Shown here one piece after another: positions 12,601-23,669 of a stretch of 64,000 bases of DNA. Under the pieces are notes generated by a model that worked only from the letters and a program-made list of their open reading frames with translations, did no database searches and was not told the DNA's origin. Made by a program: the position numbers and the translations under genes. Each line of letters starts with the position of its first letter. Within the stretch, counting starts at the first letter, position 1. Source of the stretch: Mytilus galloprovincialis (lineage: Eukaryota > Mollusca > Bivalvia > Mytilida > Mytilidae); NCBI RefSeq assembly GCF_965363235.1, contig NC_134844.1, positions 17,404,646 through 17,468,645 of the forward strand, read 5' to 3'.

Positions 12601-13379
12601 AGTATTGATGTTTTCATCAACATTTTGAATAAAAGTAGAACATGCTTGTACTCTAAATGACACTGACAAAATTTGCATAAAAAATGAATGCTATATTATG
12701 CGGCTATGTAAATGATCTTAAGCTGCAAATATCTTTAGTTTTTTAATGCGGTGAAATAATATTGATATTTGAGTCAGTCTGAAATACCGAAATTTTGAAA
12801 CGAGTCAACCTTTGAACAAAAAAAAACATGTTCGTCCTAAGACCGGTCAGAACAGTCTAAATTTATGTCGGAGATTAACATTAACCAGTCAAAATCACTG
12901 GTTGGAAGAAAACTTGCTGTAGAGTTAGTATTGCACTCGTTTTTAATTAATAGTGCAAAGTGTTATCCCTGTTTGCATGTAATTGCATTTTATTTGATGG
13001 AATATTTATTTTATTTGCATATCATCACAAAATCATCATATATATTCACAAATTACCAATTGTATAATTAAAATATGGCCTGTTAACAATAACAGAAAAT
13101 AACGTTGGTAGGATGTTTACAAATATGTTTTGATTTTTAATTGTTAGTTTGTTTTGGACCTATCACATTCCAATCAAAATCGCTAGAATTTAAATAAAAA
13201 CCTGAATTTGATGTTTTTCCTTGATTGGGACATTCCAGTCGTCTTGACGTATGCAAGTAATGTTTCATCATCTCTATCAGAGACTGGTCGGATGCTGACA
13301 GGACAAAGTCCTTACATTCATAGTTTTTGACAATCATAACCACAGCTACCAGCACTATCTTAACTGTTGGTTTACACAT
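9684..13379 (-). CDS. Gene A: secreted short-chain collagen C4-like protein, 4 coding exons
   Basis: Splicing exons 13379-13202, 10733-10671, 10371-10135 and 9922-9684 (178, 63, 237 and 239 nt) gives an open frame of 238 codons plus stop; every junction has GT..AG and phase 1. Residues 1-21 form a signal peptide (hydrophobic run IVLVAVVMIV), followed by a short linker with LSASDQSLIEMMKHYLHTSR. The rest is the domain found in bivalve proteins named after sponge short-chain collagen C4: VTYVRWGKKTCP, NYLCLPNDPE, VYGAEYE, PCAVC, RKTCYKGW, FACVD, CGSLRCPPY, CVVCTK. The many paired cysteines fit a disulfide-rich extracellular domain. No Gly-X-Y triplets are present, so 'collagen' describes only the domain's history. 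The 2.5-kb first intron runs through the end of the tandem array (11736-12836). Molecular role unknown; secretion is inferred from the signal peptide. Confidence 0.88.
11862..12001. repeat. 140-bp palindrome, unit copy 3, in intron 1 of gene A
   Basis: Same foldback sequence as at 127-266. In this copy it lies within the first intron of gene A, so the pre-mRNA could form a long hairpin there. Confidence 0.9.
12837..13136. other. Sequence between array end and gene A exon 1
   Basis: Unique in the window; starts abruptly after TTCGTC. AT-rich with no coding support; part of gene A intron 1. Confidence 0.5.
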
Positions 13380-14125
13380 ATTCTACAAATGAAATAAAAA
13401 ATCAAATAATCTCTGCAAATATTTCACTCTCTTTTTATATCAAAACATGTGTGTTACTGGTTTTCATATTAGATAAGTAGTAATTCGGCTAGATTTTGTT
13501 TTTCCTTTTTTTATTTGTAGTTGTTCTTCTCGTTTTCTGTTTGGAGGATTTGTGTTGTACTGAATGTAATTTTAACGAGTTTACTTAAATCTAAATCAAA
13601 ACCGTTTTGCATTAACTAAATTAATATAACGAATTTATGTAGTACGTTCTGTTATATTACCTGAAACAAAACCTTTCGTCAATAACGAGCTGCAAATAAT
13701 AATTGGTAGGTAAATTGTTATATTCTTCACATTTGATACGGTTTAAAGTATATATTGCTTTAACTTGAGTTGAAAAATATTTAAAAACATAAAATTAATA
13801 AAATTGAGAATTGAAATGCGGAATGTGTCAAAGAGACAACAACATCCCGACCATAAAAAAAAACAGTAGCAGAAGGTCACCAACAGGTCTTCAATGTAGC
13901 GAGAAATTTCCGCACCCGGAGTCGTCGTTCAACTGGCCCCTAAACAAATATATACTAGTTCAGTGATAATGAACGCCATACTAAACTACAAATTGTACAA
14001 AAGAAACTAAAATTAAAATAATACAAAATAACATACCTTTTTGTCTTGACTACAAATGTATAATACAACGCAAATAATATGTTTACGAGTATTTTTAGCT
14101 GTTGCTCTGTGTTTTTATCTTCGGA
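13380..14125 (-). promoter_or_regulatory. Putative 5' UTR exon and promoter of gene A
   Basis: A 3' splice site (TAG, 13385-13383) lies three bases before the ATG, as in gene B, so a non-coding leader exon is expected. A candidate ends at 14037 with donor GTATGT and is preceded by AAGACAAAAAG, resembling the leader exon end of gene B (AAGACATAAAG before GTATGT). A weak TATA-like GATAAAAAC lies at about 14115-14123. The intron between (13386-14036) contains a fragment of the Naiad terminal-repeat family. Inferred by analogy with gene B. Confidence 0.4.
13795..14030 (-). mobile_element. Fragment related to the Naiad terminal repeat
   Basis: Shares long stretches with the ~375-bp direct repeats at 48628-49001 and 52637-53015 (AATGTGTCAAAGAGACAACA, GGTCACCAACAGGTCTTCAA, CTAAACAAATATATACTAGT). 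It is a partial copy in gene A's putative leader intron, ending next to the candidate leader-exon donor. Confidence 0.7.
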
Positions 14126-14129
14126 AAAA

Positions 14130-14940
14130 AGAATAATTAGGTATTTGCGTGACTAGATATTGACTTTTGCACATAAACATGTATATGTATTACAATTTTT
14201 CATATTTCAATGTAGGGATGTTTTTCTATCATCTTCTGACAAGAAAAAAGGACTTAAATATCTAAATAGATGAAAGTGCTAAATTTGTTTACAATAACAG
14301 AGGCCAATACAATAAAATTTCTTTTAATTTCAGATTCAAATTGATATGCATTTATTGACGAATGAAAAGCATTACTTGATGAAGAGTGAGACATATTGCA
14401 GACATTTGTAATTTTTAAAGACTTTTTTAGCTTTAAATTTTTCCGTTGTTATTGAAATATTATTGTTTCAGAATCCCAATAACCAATATCCAAACTCTTC
14501 TTTTGATCATGACTTTTCATACGCTGATTTTTTTTTATATAATGATAAGCCGTTTAGGAACGATGAATGCTACTATATACATTTTGCCAAAACAAAGCAT
14601 TCTCCGTAAGTCTTAAATACATGTAAATATCCCGACCTTCAAACATGATTGAAAGCATGACCTGAATCGGTGGCACAATTTATTAAACACTTTTAATTCT
14701 TTATTTTTTGTATTGCGAGCTCGCACTTTAAACATATAAAATTCAACAAGACAAGCTCATTTCTTTCCACTTTACATAAAACCTCTGTCCTTGAATTGAA
14801 CACTCTAAACATATTTGTCACTGTTTGTTTTGCTACTAACCAACAATTCATTAATAGATGCCCCTTATAGTTCGAAAAGAACCATTTCTTCATAATTATT
14901 GATGAACATGGATTCCTCTAAACTTAAATGAACTGATGTG
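14130..14940. other. Anonymous AT-rich sequence
   Basis: No repeat or gene recognised; the 66-aa minus frame near 14700-14890 has no recognisable features. Confidence 0.4.
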
Positions 14941-14944
14941 AAAA

Positions 14945-15175
14945 GAAAGGGTAAAAAAGAGACGAAAGATACCAACGGGACTTTAGGTCATTCAAACTTA
15001 TAAATCGAAAATAAACTGACAACGCAATGGCTCAAGTATAAAAAGACAAATAGACAGGAAATAGTACTCAAAACACATCAAAGAAAAATACAAACTAAGA
15101 ATTATTAACCCCACCGTAAACTTGAGTGGTCTCAGGTGCTGCGGTAAGGTAAGCGATTCTTCTTTGCATGTTACT
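14945..15175 (-). mobile_element. Penelope-like 3' tail, minus strand, truncated
   Basis: GAGACGAAAGATACCAACGG then AAATCGAAAATAAACTGACA is the reverse complement of the tail at 1520-1700, more diverged. Decayed. Confidence 0.6.
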
Positions 15176-15179
15176 GCCG

Positions 15180-15860
15180 TCTTTCATATCCTGCTTCTTA
15201 TAAGTTATCTGAAGTGTTTCGTGACAACCATTCACACGATAAAGGACTTTATGCTTTACTACATGGGTAATCTATAACAGTCAGCCATTTCGTTATTACG
15301 GCCATATAACTTCATAAAGAGTTGACCATTTCGTTGAAAAAGATTACATTTCATATGACTACATATATCTGTTTGTCTGTAACAGACCTCAAGACACGGC
15401 AGATCTTCTTTCTATAAAGTGATATTTCCTTCACTTGATGTAAACATTAACTTTGGAGATAGAAAAAAGCCTTTTCTGCACTTTGGTTGGGGTTTTTGTC
15501 TCTTTGACATATTCATCATTCCTAATCTCAATTCTAATATGACATCCTTATTACGCTTTGTAAACAAAGCCGTGTTCTAATGAGCACAAAATATGTTTGA
15601 CACATGCGCACGAACTTACTGTTTATATTAACGTTATTTCCATTGTTATCCTTTAAAATATATACATTTAAGCAGCTAACATAAACTTTTATTATATTTT
15701 TTTATGAAACAACATATATTTACCCTACTCGTAGTTTTTAAACTTATCAAATTTGAAATGCAATGCACAGACTCCTCGAGGAGGAAACGGGAACAGCCAA
15801 ACATTTTTACGGTAAATTCGTACGCTTCGACCTATAAAAATACTGTATTTGTCCTATTAG
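15180..15860. other. Anonymous sequence with one short repeat scrap
   Basis: 15485-15535 (TTTTTGTCTCTTTGACATAT) is the short tail of the Naiad terminal-repeat family. The rest is not recognised. Confidence 0.4.
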
Positions 15861-15864
15861 AATC

Positions 15865-16026
15865 GAAATAATTCCTTCATGTCATGCTCTATGCTCATTT
15901 TAACATGGGTAGGCATTATATTTGACCACATTTTACACCTCGCTAACGCTCAGTGTAAAATATCGACAAATATAATGCCTACCCATGTTAAAATGAGCAT
16001 AGAGCATGACATGAAGGAATTATTTC
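15865..16026. repeat. 162-bp near-perfect palindrome
   Basis: Left arm GAAATAATTCCTTCATGTCA is mirrored by TGACATGAAGGAATTATTTC. The arms run about 60 bases, with a second inner hairpin ATTTTACAC/GTGTAAAAT around the apex CTCGCTAACGCTCA. Foldback element with no coding content. Confidence 0.92.
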
Positions 16027-16523
16027 TTAATTTTATTATAATGACTGTTAACATGTAAAGACAATGTTCAACATTTTTTTTTCATAACTCGGTTTCATGG
16101 CTCCATGTAAATTTAAGTTGATGTCTGTCCAGGATGAATTGAAAACCAGATGGAAAGTTCTTGCTGTTCCAATGACACAATATGTAGACATGTCTATGTC
16201 TGATCAAACCTATGCACTTTAAAAACAAACATTAAACAAACGAATTAAACCTTTTCGACATTTCCTACAGTCGTCAATGGAAGAATCATTCATCTTTTAA
16301 TACTTATATTCATAAAATTGGAAGAAAAAAACATACAAGAAAATGAAATAATTTATGACTATATATTACTTGCATATCTTTAAATTTGTATAAATGATGC
16401 AAATGCTTTATTTGTTTTCTGTTATATTTATGCAAGTCCTTTTTCCAACTCTAACCCTGACAGTCATAAAAGGAATTACTTTGTAATCATAGTCTAAAAC
16501 AGATTCATGCGTTATGCAATTAA

Positions 16524-17774
16524 GACCGTGTTCACACTGACCTAAACTCAATGTTGTGTTAATGTAACTCAGACGTAAACAAAACACAATTACGTTCCCA
16601 TTGATAAAACTCAATGTTTACATGTAGTTTAAATCATGTTTTGTCTACATGCAGTCGATAATCAATGTAGGCCTTGTGTAGCTTAAGTGTACACAAAACT
16701 AGGCATGTAGAACTTTAATTTTACCAAGTATATTTAAGGAAGGAACGATTTTTGAATAAAATTGATATTTATAAAGATTAAAAATAAAGTTCTTTACAGA
16801 AATATTTGTCAAAACTTGATCTATATATTTGTTATAAAAAACTTTAGGTAGCTTTATTAACCCCTTATCAAGACTCAATGCATTATCATTGCCGAACAAA
16901 TAATTCATTTGAAAAGGTCTTCCCGAATCGACTGAACGTACTCGGAAATATTTGCCACTGGTCTTTACTCAAACAAAGATTCACTCATAAATGCATTACT
17001 AAATAAATTGTGGGGTAAATTGTATTGTTTGTCCAGTATCTCAGATCCGTTAAAATACACTTAAAAAATTAAAAAAGACAATAGATATCTCCCTTTGCTA
17101 AATACTCCTTGGAGCAGAAATACCAATTAAAAGAAAAAGAAAAGATAAAAATGTAGTGATCCTAATCATCTCCATCCTTTTTCTTCGTCTGTAAGCACGC
17201 TACTGCAGCTTAGTTTTTTTTAATGCGTAATCGAGACATTTTTAGTATCTTTAAACTACGGCAAATCGTCAAAATGGCTTTCATATAGGAGCAACCACTT
17301 AACTTCAAAAAGGGGGGGGGGTATAAATTTTTTTCAAGTCAGAATATTTTTCGCGTGAACGTTTTTCTTCATTTTTTTTTCGATGCCAGCAATCAAACAT
17401 TTTTTTTCGATATTTAACACTATAATGTATGAGGAAACTCTGGATTCAGAATATTTTTTATATCATCTCTATGGCAAGAATAATTTATTTTTTATAATTG
17501 GGGATCACAATATTTTACAGAAAAAGTCCCTCCCCTTTTTTGAAGTCAAATGGATTTTCCCTAACTGCTAGGAAAGTTGTCCGAAAGAGTTGCATTCGGA
17601 ACTACGTAATGCACATTTAAATGACATACAATTTACAAGTGTGAACAAATCTTATGTACAGGTAATTAAACAAGGTTTATAGATGTGAACAAATTTAATG
17701 TGAAACCAGTGTACATTACATTTAACTAAAAGTAAACATGTTTACTGTACATGGCCTTTGGTGTGAACACGGCC
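16524..17774. mobile_element. Harbinger-like non-autonomous DNA transposon (MITE)
   Basis: Terminal inverted repeats GACCGTGTTCACACTGA and GGCCGTGTTCACACCAA are flanked on both sides by TAA (16521-16523, 17775-17777), a 3-bp target duplication typical of PIF/Harbinger. The 1.25-kb interior has only short unsupported frames and a G run near 17312-17321; no transposase is recognisable. Confidence 0.65.
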
Positions 17775-17844
17775 TAAGATTAATCATTTGATGATGACGG
17801 TGATATTTCCCAAATTTTTTACATGTGTACTTATATATATTATG

Positions 17845-17960
17845 TCTGTTTGTTTTGTTCACACATCGTATGCGTTGTCATTATAATGGAATTTTATGCG
17901 ACTGTCATACAATTTAGAAATTTACGTAGCTTTAAAACCAGGTTCAATCCAAGTTATTGA
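17845..17960 (+). repeat. Dispersed repeat fragment
   Basis: Matches 2900-2990 (TTGTTTTGTTCACACATCGT ... GACTGTCATACAA ... TAGCTTTAA). Partial copy of a family also present at 38665-38800. Confidence 0.6.
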
Positions 17961-18004
17961 CGAACAGGAATATTAGATAGAGTAATAACCCAATAACAGC
18001 CATG

Positions 18005-19140
18005 CATATTCAAGAAGGTTAGACCTCGTTGAAAGACAGGTATTTGGGATATGCTATAACTCGTTGCAGGCAAATTATTTGAAAGAAAGGTTGTTACACG
18101 TTGAAGCCAAGTGTTTGAGAGAAAGAATATTACCCATTGATTATGTGATTTCGGAGAGAAAGGTTAGAACCCATGATGGTGAGGTATTTGAAAGAAAGGC
18201 TTATTTGTCCGTCACTGGTGAGTCTTTTGTAGAAGTAACGCCCGTCTGACATAAATTCAAAAATTTCATTCCTGGTATCTATGATGAGTTAAGCAATGAC
18301 AAAAAAAAAATAAAAAGATGATTGAAATAAAGGAATAATTAATGATAAAAGATGGGAAAAAACAAACAATTCAGAAAAAATCCAACACATCTCTGTCCTA
18401 TATTGCATCTTTAATAATATTATAAAATCATTCAAATAATATCAAATTAATGTAAAATGTTCACTTTTCAATAATAATTATTACCTAGTGCTGTCTAGTA
18501 GAATTTTGTTTACTTTGTAATTGAAATCAAATATAATATTTTATGTATTTTAAAATATGTATAACATTCTTAGAAATACATGTACCATATGTGTCCTAAA
18601 ACAACAAACAATTAATATAATAATACATGTATATGTTTCATCGTTTGGATCTGCCCCATGTAACTTTTATCGTTATCTACTGCATTTGATAAAGTAAGAA
18701 AATGTAGATAAGTTTAAGTTAATCCTAAGCCATAGTTTATATCATTTATAACGATTTACACAATATATTTGGTTTCGTTGTCATCCTACCCCTTTCGGTC
18801 GCATTTTTTTTTTTACACCAATTAAGAGTTCTTAAACTAAAAAATGTATGAACTTCGCCCTAAATTTTGCGGTTACTAGACTTATGATTCACAGTATGAT
18901 TGTTGCAAACAATCGCTTGATTTCAGTGAATTGAAATGTTTTATGATTTAGAGATATATCTTACTATACATTTCGTCAGTGGCGAACAGCGAGATATATA
19001 AGGTGGATGCATACTTCCATAAACATAATTGATAATAAATTTTAAACAAGTAGATATTGTATGACTTAAATGAGACAATGATCTGCACGAGTTCATAGGA
19101 GTTGGTGTCTGCAGTTATAGGCAATTGTACCGACTTCAAC
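18005..19140 (+). repeat. Segment D1: 36-bp tandem repeats plus hammerhead-like motif
   Basis: 18017-18210 holds about five 36-37-bp units starting near 18017, 18053, 18089, 18125, 18162 and 18198 (core GAGAGAAAGGTTAGAAC). They are followed by a degenerate hammerhead motif (18209-18252) and about 850 bp of AT-rich sequence. The segment recurs at 19235-19815, rearranged at 21113-21490, and diverged at 25225-26010. A 61-aa frame (18064-18249) reads the units as 12-residue repeats, but the related copy at 19235 is not open, so coding is doubtful. Confidence 0.7.
18209..18252 (+). ncRNA. Degenerate hammerhead-ribozyme motif in segment D1
   Basis: CGTCACTGGTGAGTCTTTTG then GTAACGCCCGTCTGAC keeps stem II partly and the GTC cleavage triplet, but both conserved core boxes are changed. 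Parallel copies at 19439-19482 and 21389-21432. Probably inactive. Confidence 0.5.
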
Positions 19141-19234
19141 AATGAGAAAAAAATAAGATTTTAAATCGAGAATGTTTTCGAACCATCAAGAAAAGACATT
19201 TTGGTGTTAAGTTGAAATTCAAACAATGACTTAT

Positions 19235-19815
19235 ATATAAGGTTAGACCCTGTTGAAGGACAGGTATTTGAGAGAAAGGTTAGAAGGCGGTGTATAGTAG
19301 GCAAGTAATTTGAAAGAAAGGTTGTTACACGATTAAGCCAGGTATTTGAAAGAAAAGATATTACTCTTTTATACTCAGATTTGGAGAGAAAGGTAAGAAC
19401 TCATGATAGCGATGTATTCGAGAGAAAGGTTTATTCGTACGTCACTGGTGAGTCTTTTGCAGACGTAACGCCCGTCTAACTCAAATTCAAAAATGTCATT
19501 CCTGGTATCTATAATGAGTTTAGACATGACAAAAAAAAAGATGATTGGAATAAAGGAATAATTATTAATAAAGGATTGGACAAAAAAAAACAGTTAATAA
19601 AAACAATCGACACATCTTTCCTATTTTGTATCTTTAATAATAATATCAAATTAATGTAAAATGTTCACTTTGCAATATTTCATATTACCAGGTGCCGTCA
19701 AGTAGAACAAATTTGTGTTTATTTTGTTTTTGAAATCAAATATAATATTTTATGTATTTATGTATAACATAGAATTACGTGTAAAACAACAAACAATCAA
19801 TACAATAATACATGT
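19235..19815 (+). repeat. Segment D2: second copy of the 36-bp repeat / hammerhead-like segment
   Basis: Matches 18015-18620: the same 36-bp units (GAGAGAAAGGTTAGAA), hammerhead-like core at 19439-19482 and the downstream AATGTAAAATGTTCACTTT. Lacks the distal half present in D1. Confidence 0.7.
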
Positions 19816-19909
19816 CTTTTTGCATGATTTTTTTATTAGTTGCTAGTGGCTTTGAACTAGCTGTCAGATAACTGCGAGTACTCTCAGATCTGTTCATTAC
19901 GTCTTTTTG

Positions 19910-20035
19910 TGTCGGGATGTATAAGTACCCGGCCACGTCTACTTGTATTTTTGTCCATCTGATGAGTTAAGCCTTTTTCAACTGATTTTTATAGTTCGTT
20001 CTTATGTTGTACTGTTATACTATGAAGAAAGATTT
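19910..20035 (+). repeat. Dispersed repeat fragment (GTACCCGGCC family)
   Basis: AAGTACCCGGCCACGTCTAC ... CTGATGAGTTAAGCCTTTTT ... TAGTTCGTTCTTATGTTGTA matches 53110-53210 and, reversed, 24680-24735 and 34925-34990. The family normally continues into the sequence seen at 20759; here about 720 bp of unrelated DNA (20036-20758) separates the two parts. Confidence 0.55.
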
Positions 20036-20758
20036 TGTATCTTTCTAGATAAATATTGCCAGCACGGCTTCGGGTGGGATTCCGTCTTTGGGAACGATTC
20101 ACAATGCGGGGTACTAGCTTTTTATTCACACACAAGTCGGCAGTTCAATACAGTAAACATAAACAAATTAGTAAAGTCCAAATTCATTTAATAAAATCCA
20201 AATATAAAGTATCAGTGTTACAATTTAGTTAATTTAAACCAAAAACAATGTATATGAATGCGATGGAAAATCCGAACGCAGTTCATATGCTCTCGTTGGC
20301 ATATCCAAACGGAGTCACTGAATATCAATTTATCTTTCTTTAAATACCAAATAAAGTTGCTATAACAACACAGTTTGTTGGGGTCATGTTGTAAACAGAA
20401 ATTATATAATTAAGTGATTTAATTTATTAAAGAGAATTACGATAGGTGATCAATCCATCAATCAATTGAATTATGTGTGTATTTGATATGACCGAATAAA
20501 AAGTTGCATAACGAACTTGTAAAAATATTTACATTACTTAGAGTTTAAAAGGTTATTGACAAATAGAAATTTATAATCTTACATGTTTCAGATGTAAACA
20601 AATATTTCGGACATGTGAATTCATAGCGAATTTTGAGATCATTAATAGTATTGAATAAATTAAATATGCCTGCTGCATACGAAGTCTACACAAAAGAAGT
20701 CAATATAATTAGACAGTTTGAAATATAAAATTTAGTACCAAAGCAATGTGTGACAATA
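20036..20758. other. Anonymous sequence splitting a dispersed repeat
   Basis: Probably an insertion or unrelated spacer between two halves of one repeat family; no termini or coding region recognised. Confidence 0.3.
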
Positions 20759-21112
20759 CCACTGTCCCAGGTTAGGGGGAGGGTTGAGATCCCGCTAACA
20801 TGTTTAACCCCGCCACATTAATTATGTATATGCCTGTCCCAAGTCAGGAGCCTGTAATTCAGTGGTTGTCGTTTGTTTATGTGTTACATATTTGTTTTTC
20901 GTTCATTTTTTTACATAAATAAGGCCGTTAGTTTTCTCGTTTGAATTGTTTTACATTGTCTTATCGGGGCCTATTATAGCTGACTATGCGGTATGGACTT
21001 TCCTCATTGTTGAAGGCCGTACGGTGACCTATAGTTGTTAATGTCTGTGTCATTTTGGTCTTTTGTGGATAGTTGTCTCATTGGTAATCATACCACATCT
21101 TCTTTTTTATAT
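20759..21112 (+). repeat. Dispersed repeat (GGCCGTACGGTGACC family), near full length
   Basis: Runs from CCACTGTCCCAGGTTAGGGG through GTCCCAAGTCAGGAGCCTGT and GGCCGTACGGTGACCTATAG to CATACCACATCTTC. Other copies: 24430-24735 (-), 26300-26385 (-), 26608-26690 (-), 32842-33265 (-), 40505-40612 (+), 44855-45016 (+), 45483-45832 (-), 53020-53100 (-). No protein; SINE- or MITE-like. Confidence 0.7.
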
Positions 21113-21490
21113 GTATATGTTTCATCGTTTGGATCTGCCCCAGATAATCCTAAGCCATAGTTTATATTATTTATAACGATTTACACAATATAAATGGTTT
21201 CGTTGTCACCCTACCCCTTTCGGTCGCAGAATTGTTTACATCAATGAAACTTAAACTAAAAACTGTATAAACTTCGACAAACATTTTGCGGTTGCTAGAC
21301 TTATTATTCACATCTAAGGTCACAGGAATTGTGAGCAAAATATATGAAGCTATTATCATCATTCTTGTAATTTTCAAGGTTTATTCGTACGTCACTGGTG
21401 AGTCTTTTGTAGACGTAACGACCGTCTAACTCAAATTCAAAAATGTCATTCCTGGTATCTATAATGAGTTTAGACATGACAAAAAAATTT
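21113..21490 (+). repeat. Segment D3: rearranged copy of segment D
   Basis: 21113-21345 matches the distal half of D1 (CGTTTGGATCTGCCCCA, CCTACCCCTTTCGGTCGCA) and 21377-21490 matches the hammerhead-side half, so the halves are in swapped order relative to D1. Confidence 0.6.
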
Positions 21491-21689
21491 AAAAAAAAAG
21501 ATTCAAAATTAGCCAACTTTTTAAAATTTATATTTTGTTTAGAGGTGAGTAATTGTATACATTTAGATTTCGACTTCAATAATCTCTTTACCCAAGTTAG
21601 GTTTAAACCTTGTATAAAATTACTCAAACTATTCATTTAAGGCCCTCTCAGTAGTATTTTTGACATTAAACAAAACATTAATTTTAAAG

Positions 21690-22140
21690 AGTTGGCTACG
21701 AGGTATATATCTCCCAATTGATACGATATCCTCGGGCTTGTCTTTCCTATCATTATTTCCGTGATGGAGGGTTGCCACTCGTAAGGATTCTATTAAACCA
21801 AGATTTACAAATGGTAGAGTCGAAATCGTCCCTTCGTTTATTTTTCGAACGCCATAATGAGTTGGTTGACCGTTATTGTATATCCATTTCACAGATGATA
21901 TCGGATATGATCCTTATGTCGTAACTACAATCACGTACCCTTTTTACGAATATGACTTACCGAATGATACTATTTACAGAGCAACACGACAGGTTGGACC
22001 TGTGGAGCAGGATCTAATTACCCTTCCGAATCACGAGAGATCATACCCATGTTTTAATGGGGTTCGTGTTGCTTAGTCTTCAGTTTGCTATGTTTCGTCT
22101 TGTGTGCTTATATTTGTCTGTTTGTCTTTTCTATTTTAGC
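21690..22140 (+). mobile_element. Penelope-like element remnant, older copy
   Basis: Plus-strand sequence encodes traces such as SQMISDM and LVDRY, matching the C-terminal region of the Penelope-like tails elsewhere, followed by the GAGCAGGATCTAATTACCCT 3' sequence. Diverged; decayed. Confidence 0.6.
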
Positions 22141-22144
22141 TTTG

Positions 22145-23490
22145 CCATAATTCTCTAAATACATGTAACAAATGCAAGTATTGTTACCGTTAAAAATGTT
22201 TGAATAAATCAATTTTGAATTTGAATTCAGTTGCATAGTTTGTTACGGGCTTGGAAGTATCTATTCTTGATACAAAATCATTAAAATATATACTTATGTC
22301 AATCACAAAATATATGTACTGTAACTGTGACAAAAAATAAATCAACTCGTTATAATATATTAACCCGCTTTTCTGAATTTACCTTAATCAGGAATGTTCA
22401 AAGCCGATTTTTTTTTATAATCGATGATGTTTAAGAACCAAAACAGTTAAAGAGCTATAAAACTAAAAGGTGTCTAAACATGCTAAAATATAGCAAACTC
22501 CAACTATGGTCATGTTTGCTTGAGGGAGTTGAAGCTTTAGTTTCTTTATAACTTACAAGTTTATAAACGGACAATTTATGAAAGGATTGTTTAGACTACC
22601 GAGCTGATAATAACATCGGGGACTGGTAGTCCCTAAGCAGAGATATTAACCAAGTAAAAGTTGACATTCGTGTGTTGTTGTTTTTTAGACTTATCTTTAT
22701 CGCCTGTCGACGTTGTATTAAGAATAAATAATTAAAGCTTTTGCGTTGTTTATTTATTGAATGACGATTATCCCGTCCTTGAGAAGGCAATAGTTATCTG
22801 AAGCAAACCGAATTTTAAACTTAATCATATCAACGATATGTTGTACTAAGTATGTGAAATAAAACTGTTTAAAACCCGTATAAACCCATTTATTTAAAGA
22901 TGATGACTAGACGAGGAGTGAGGAAAAATAAAAATACCAGATAACAACCGATCTAGATCTTTAATAAAATGTGCAAATTTCGAAAGTAGAAGTTCATTCG
23001 TATGTGAGACTTTAAAATGACATGTTCTTTCAAATTTACGGGAGCTATCTTCTCATATTTTTTCTCAAAGTTATATTGTGTTGTTTTACACAAAATTAGG
23101 TTTTCAAAGCATTAGCTATACAAAATTGCACAAATTTGCACAACCTTTAGCATGAAAATGGCCCCGTATTTAAAACTCGATGGATTTTGATTTAGACCCC
23201 TTAGCTACATGTACCTTAGCTACCTTGATTTTGCAATATTACTATATTGTGTACGAATTTTGCAAATGTTTATTTATTGTAATTCTTAAGTTTGTTATGC
23301 ATGATATGTGTGACTTCTAGCAATAGTACGGCACGCATGATATTTATGTGGCGATATCCTCTACCTGATTAAATTGTTGAGGGAGGCAATAGTTGTAATT
23401 TACATGCACATGTGTTTAGCCTGCAATTTCGGATTTTTTGACAAAAAATGAAGTATTTTTGCACAGTTATCAAAGGTCGCATGCTTATAA
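22145..23490. other. Anonymous AT-rich sequence
   Basis: No coding region supported. 22596-22660 (ATAACATCGGGGACTGGTAG) looks like a short dispersed-repeat scrap. Confidence 0.4.
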
Positions 23491-23497
23491 ATTTAAT

Positions 23498-23541
23498 ACG
23501 CCAGACGCGCGCCTCGTATACACAGGACTCATCAGTGACGC
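23498..23541 (-). ncRNA. Degenerate hammerhead-ribozyme repeat
   Basis: On the minus strand GCGTCACTGATGAGTCC ... GCGTCTGGCGT: the first core box CTGATGA, stem I and the GTC triplet are intact, but the GAAA box reads GAGG, so activity is not expected. The flanking repeat extends to about 23665. Confidence 0.6.
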
Positions 23542-23669
23542 CCAGATCAACACAGTTACAAAGCCAAACAAGTACAAAGTTGGAGAGCACTGAGGACCAA
23601 AAATTCCAAAAAGTTGTGCCAAATACGTCAAATTAAAGGTAATGTATTCCTGGGATAAGAAAATCCCCC

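Larger units (their letters stand above)
1..12836. repeat. Tandem array of a ~5.87-kb unit (one partial plus two full copies)
   Basis: Position 1 recurs at 5868 and 11736, a period of 5867-5868. The third run stops matching after TTCGTC at 12836, equivalent to 1102, so natural units are (..1)-1102, 1103-6969 and 6970-12836. By eye I count about ten substitutions or one-base indels between copies over 5.87 kb. Each full unit carries, in order: a Penelope-like tail, anonymous sequence, gene A exons 4-3-2 on the minus strand, anonymous sequence, a 140-bp palindrome and a 71-bp tandem pair. The array probably extends left of the window. Confidence 0.95.

Noticed and set aside
18064-18249. 61-aa frame with 12-residue repeats as a real gene
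   Set aside because: The 36-bp repeat copies in D2 are not open in the same frame and no start context, signal or splice support is present; kept only as a finding.
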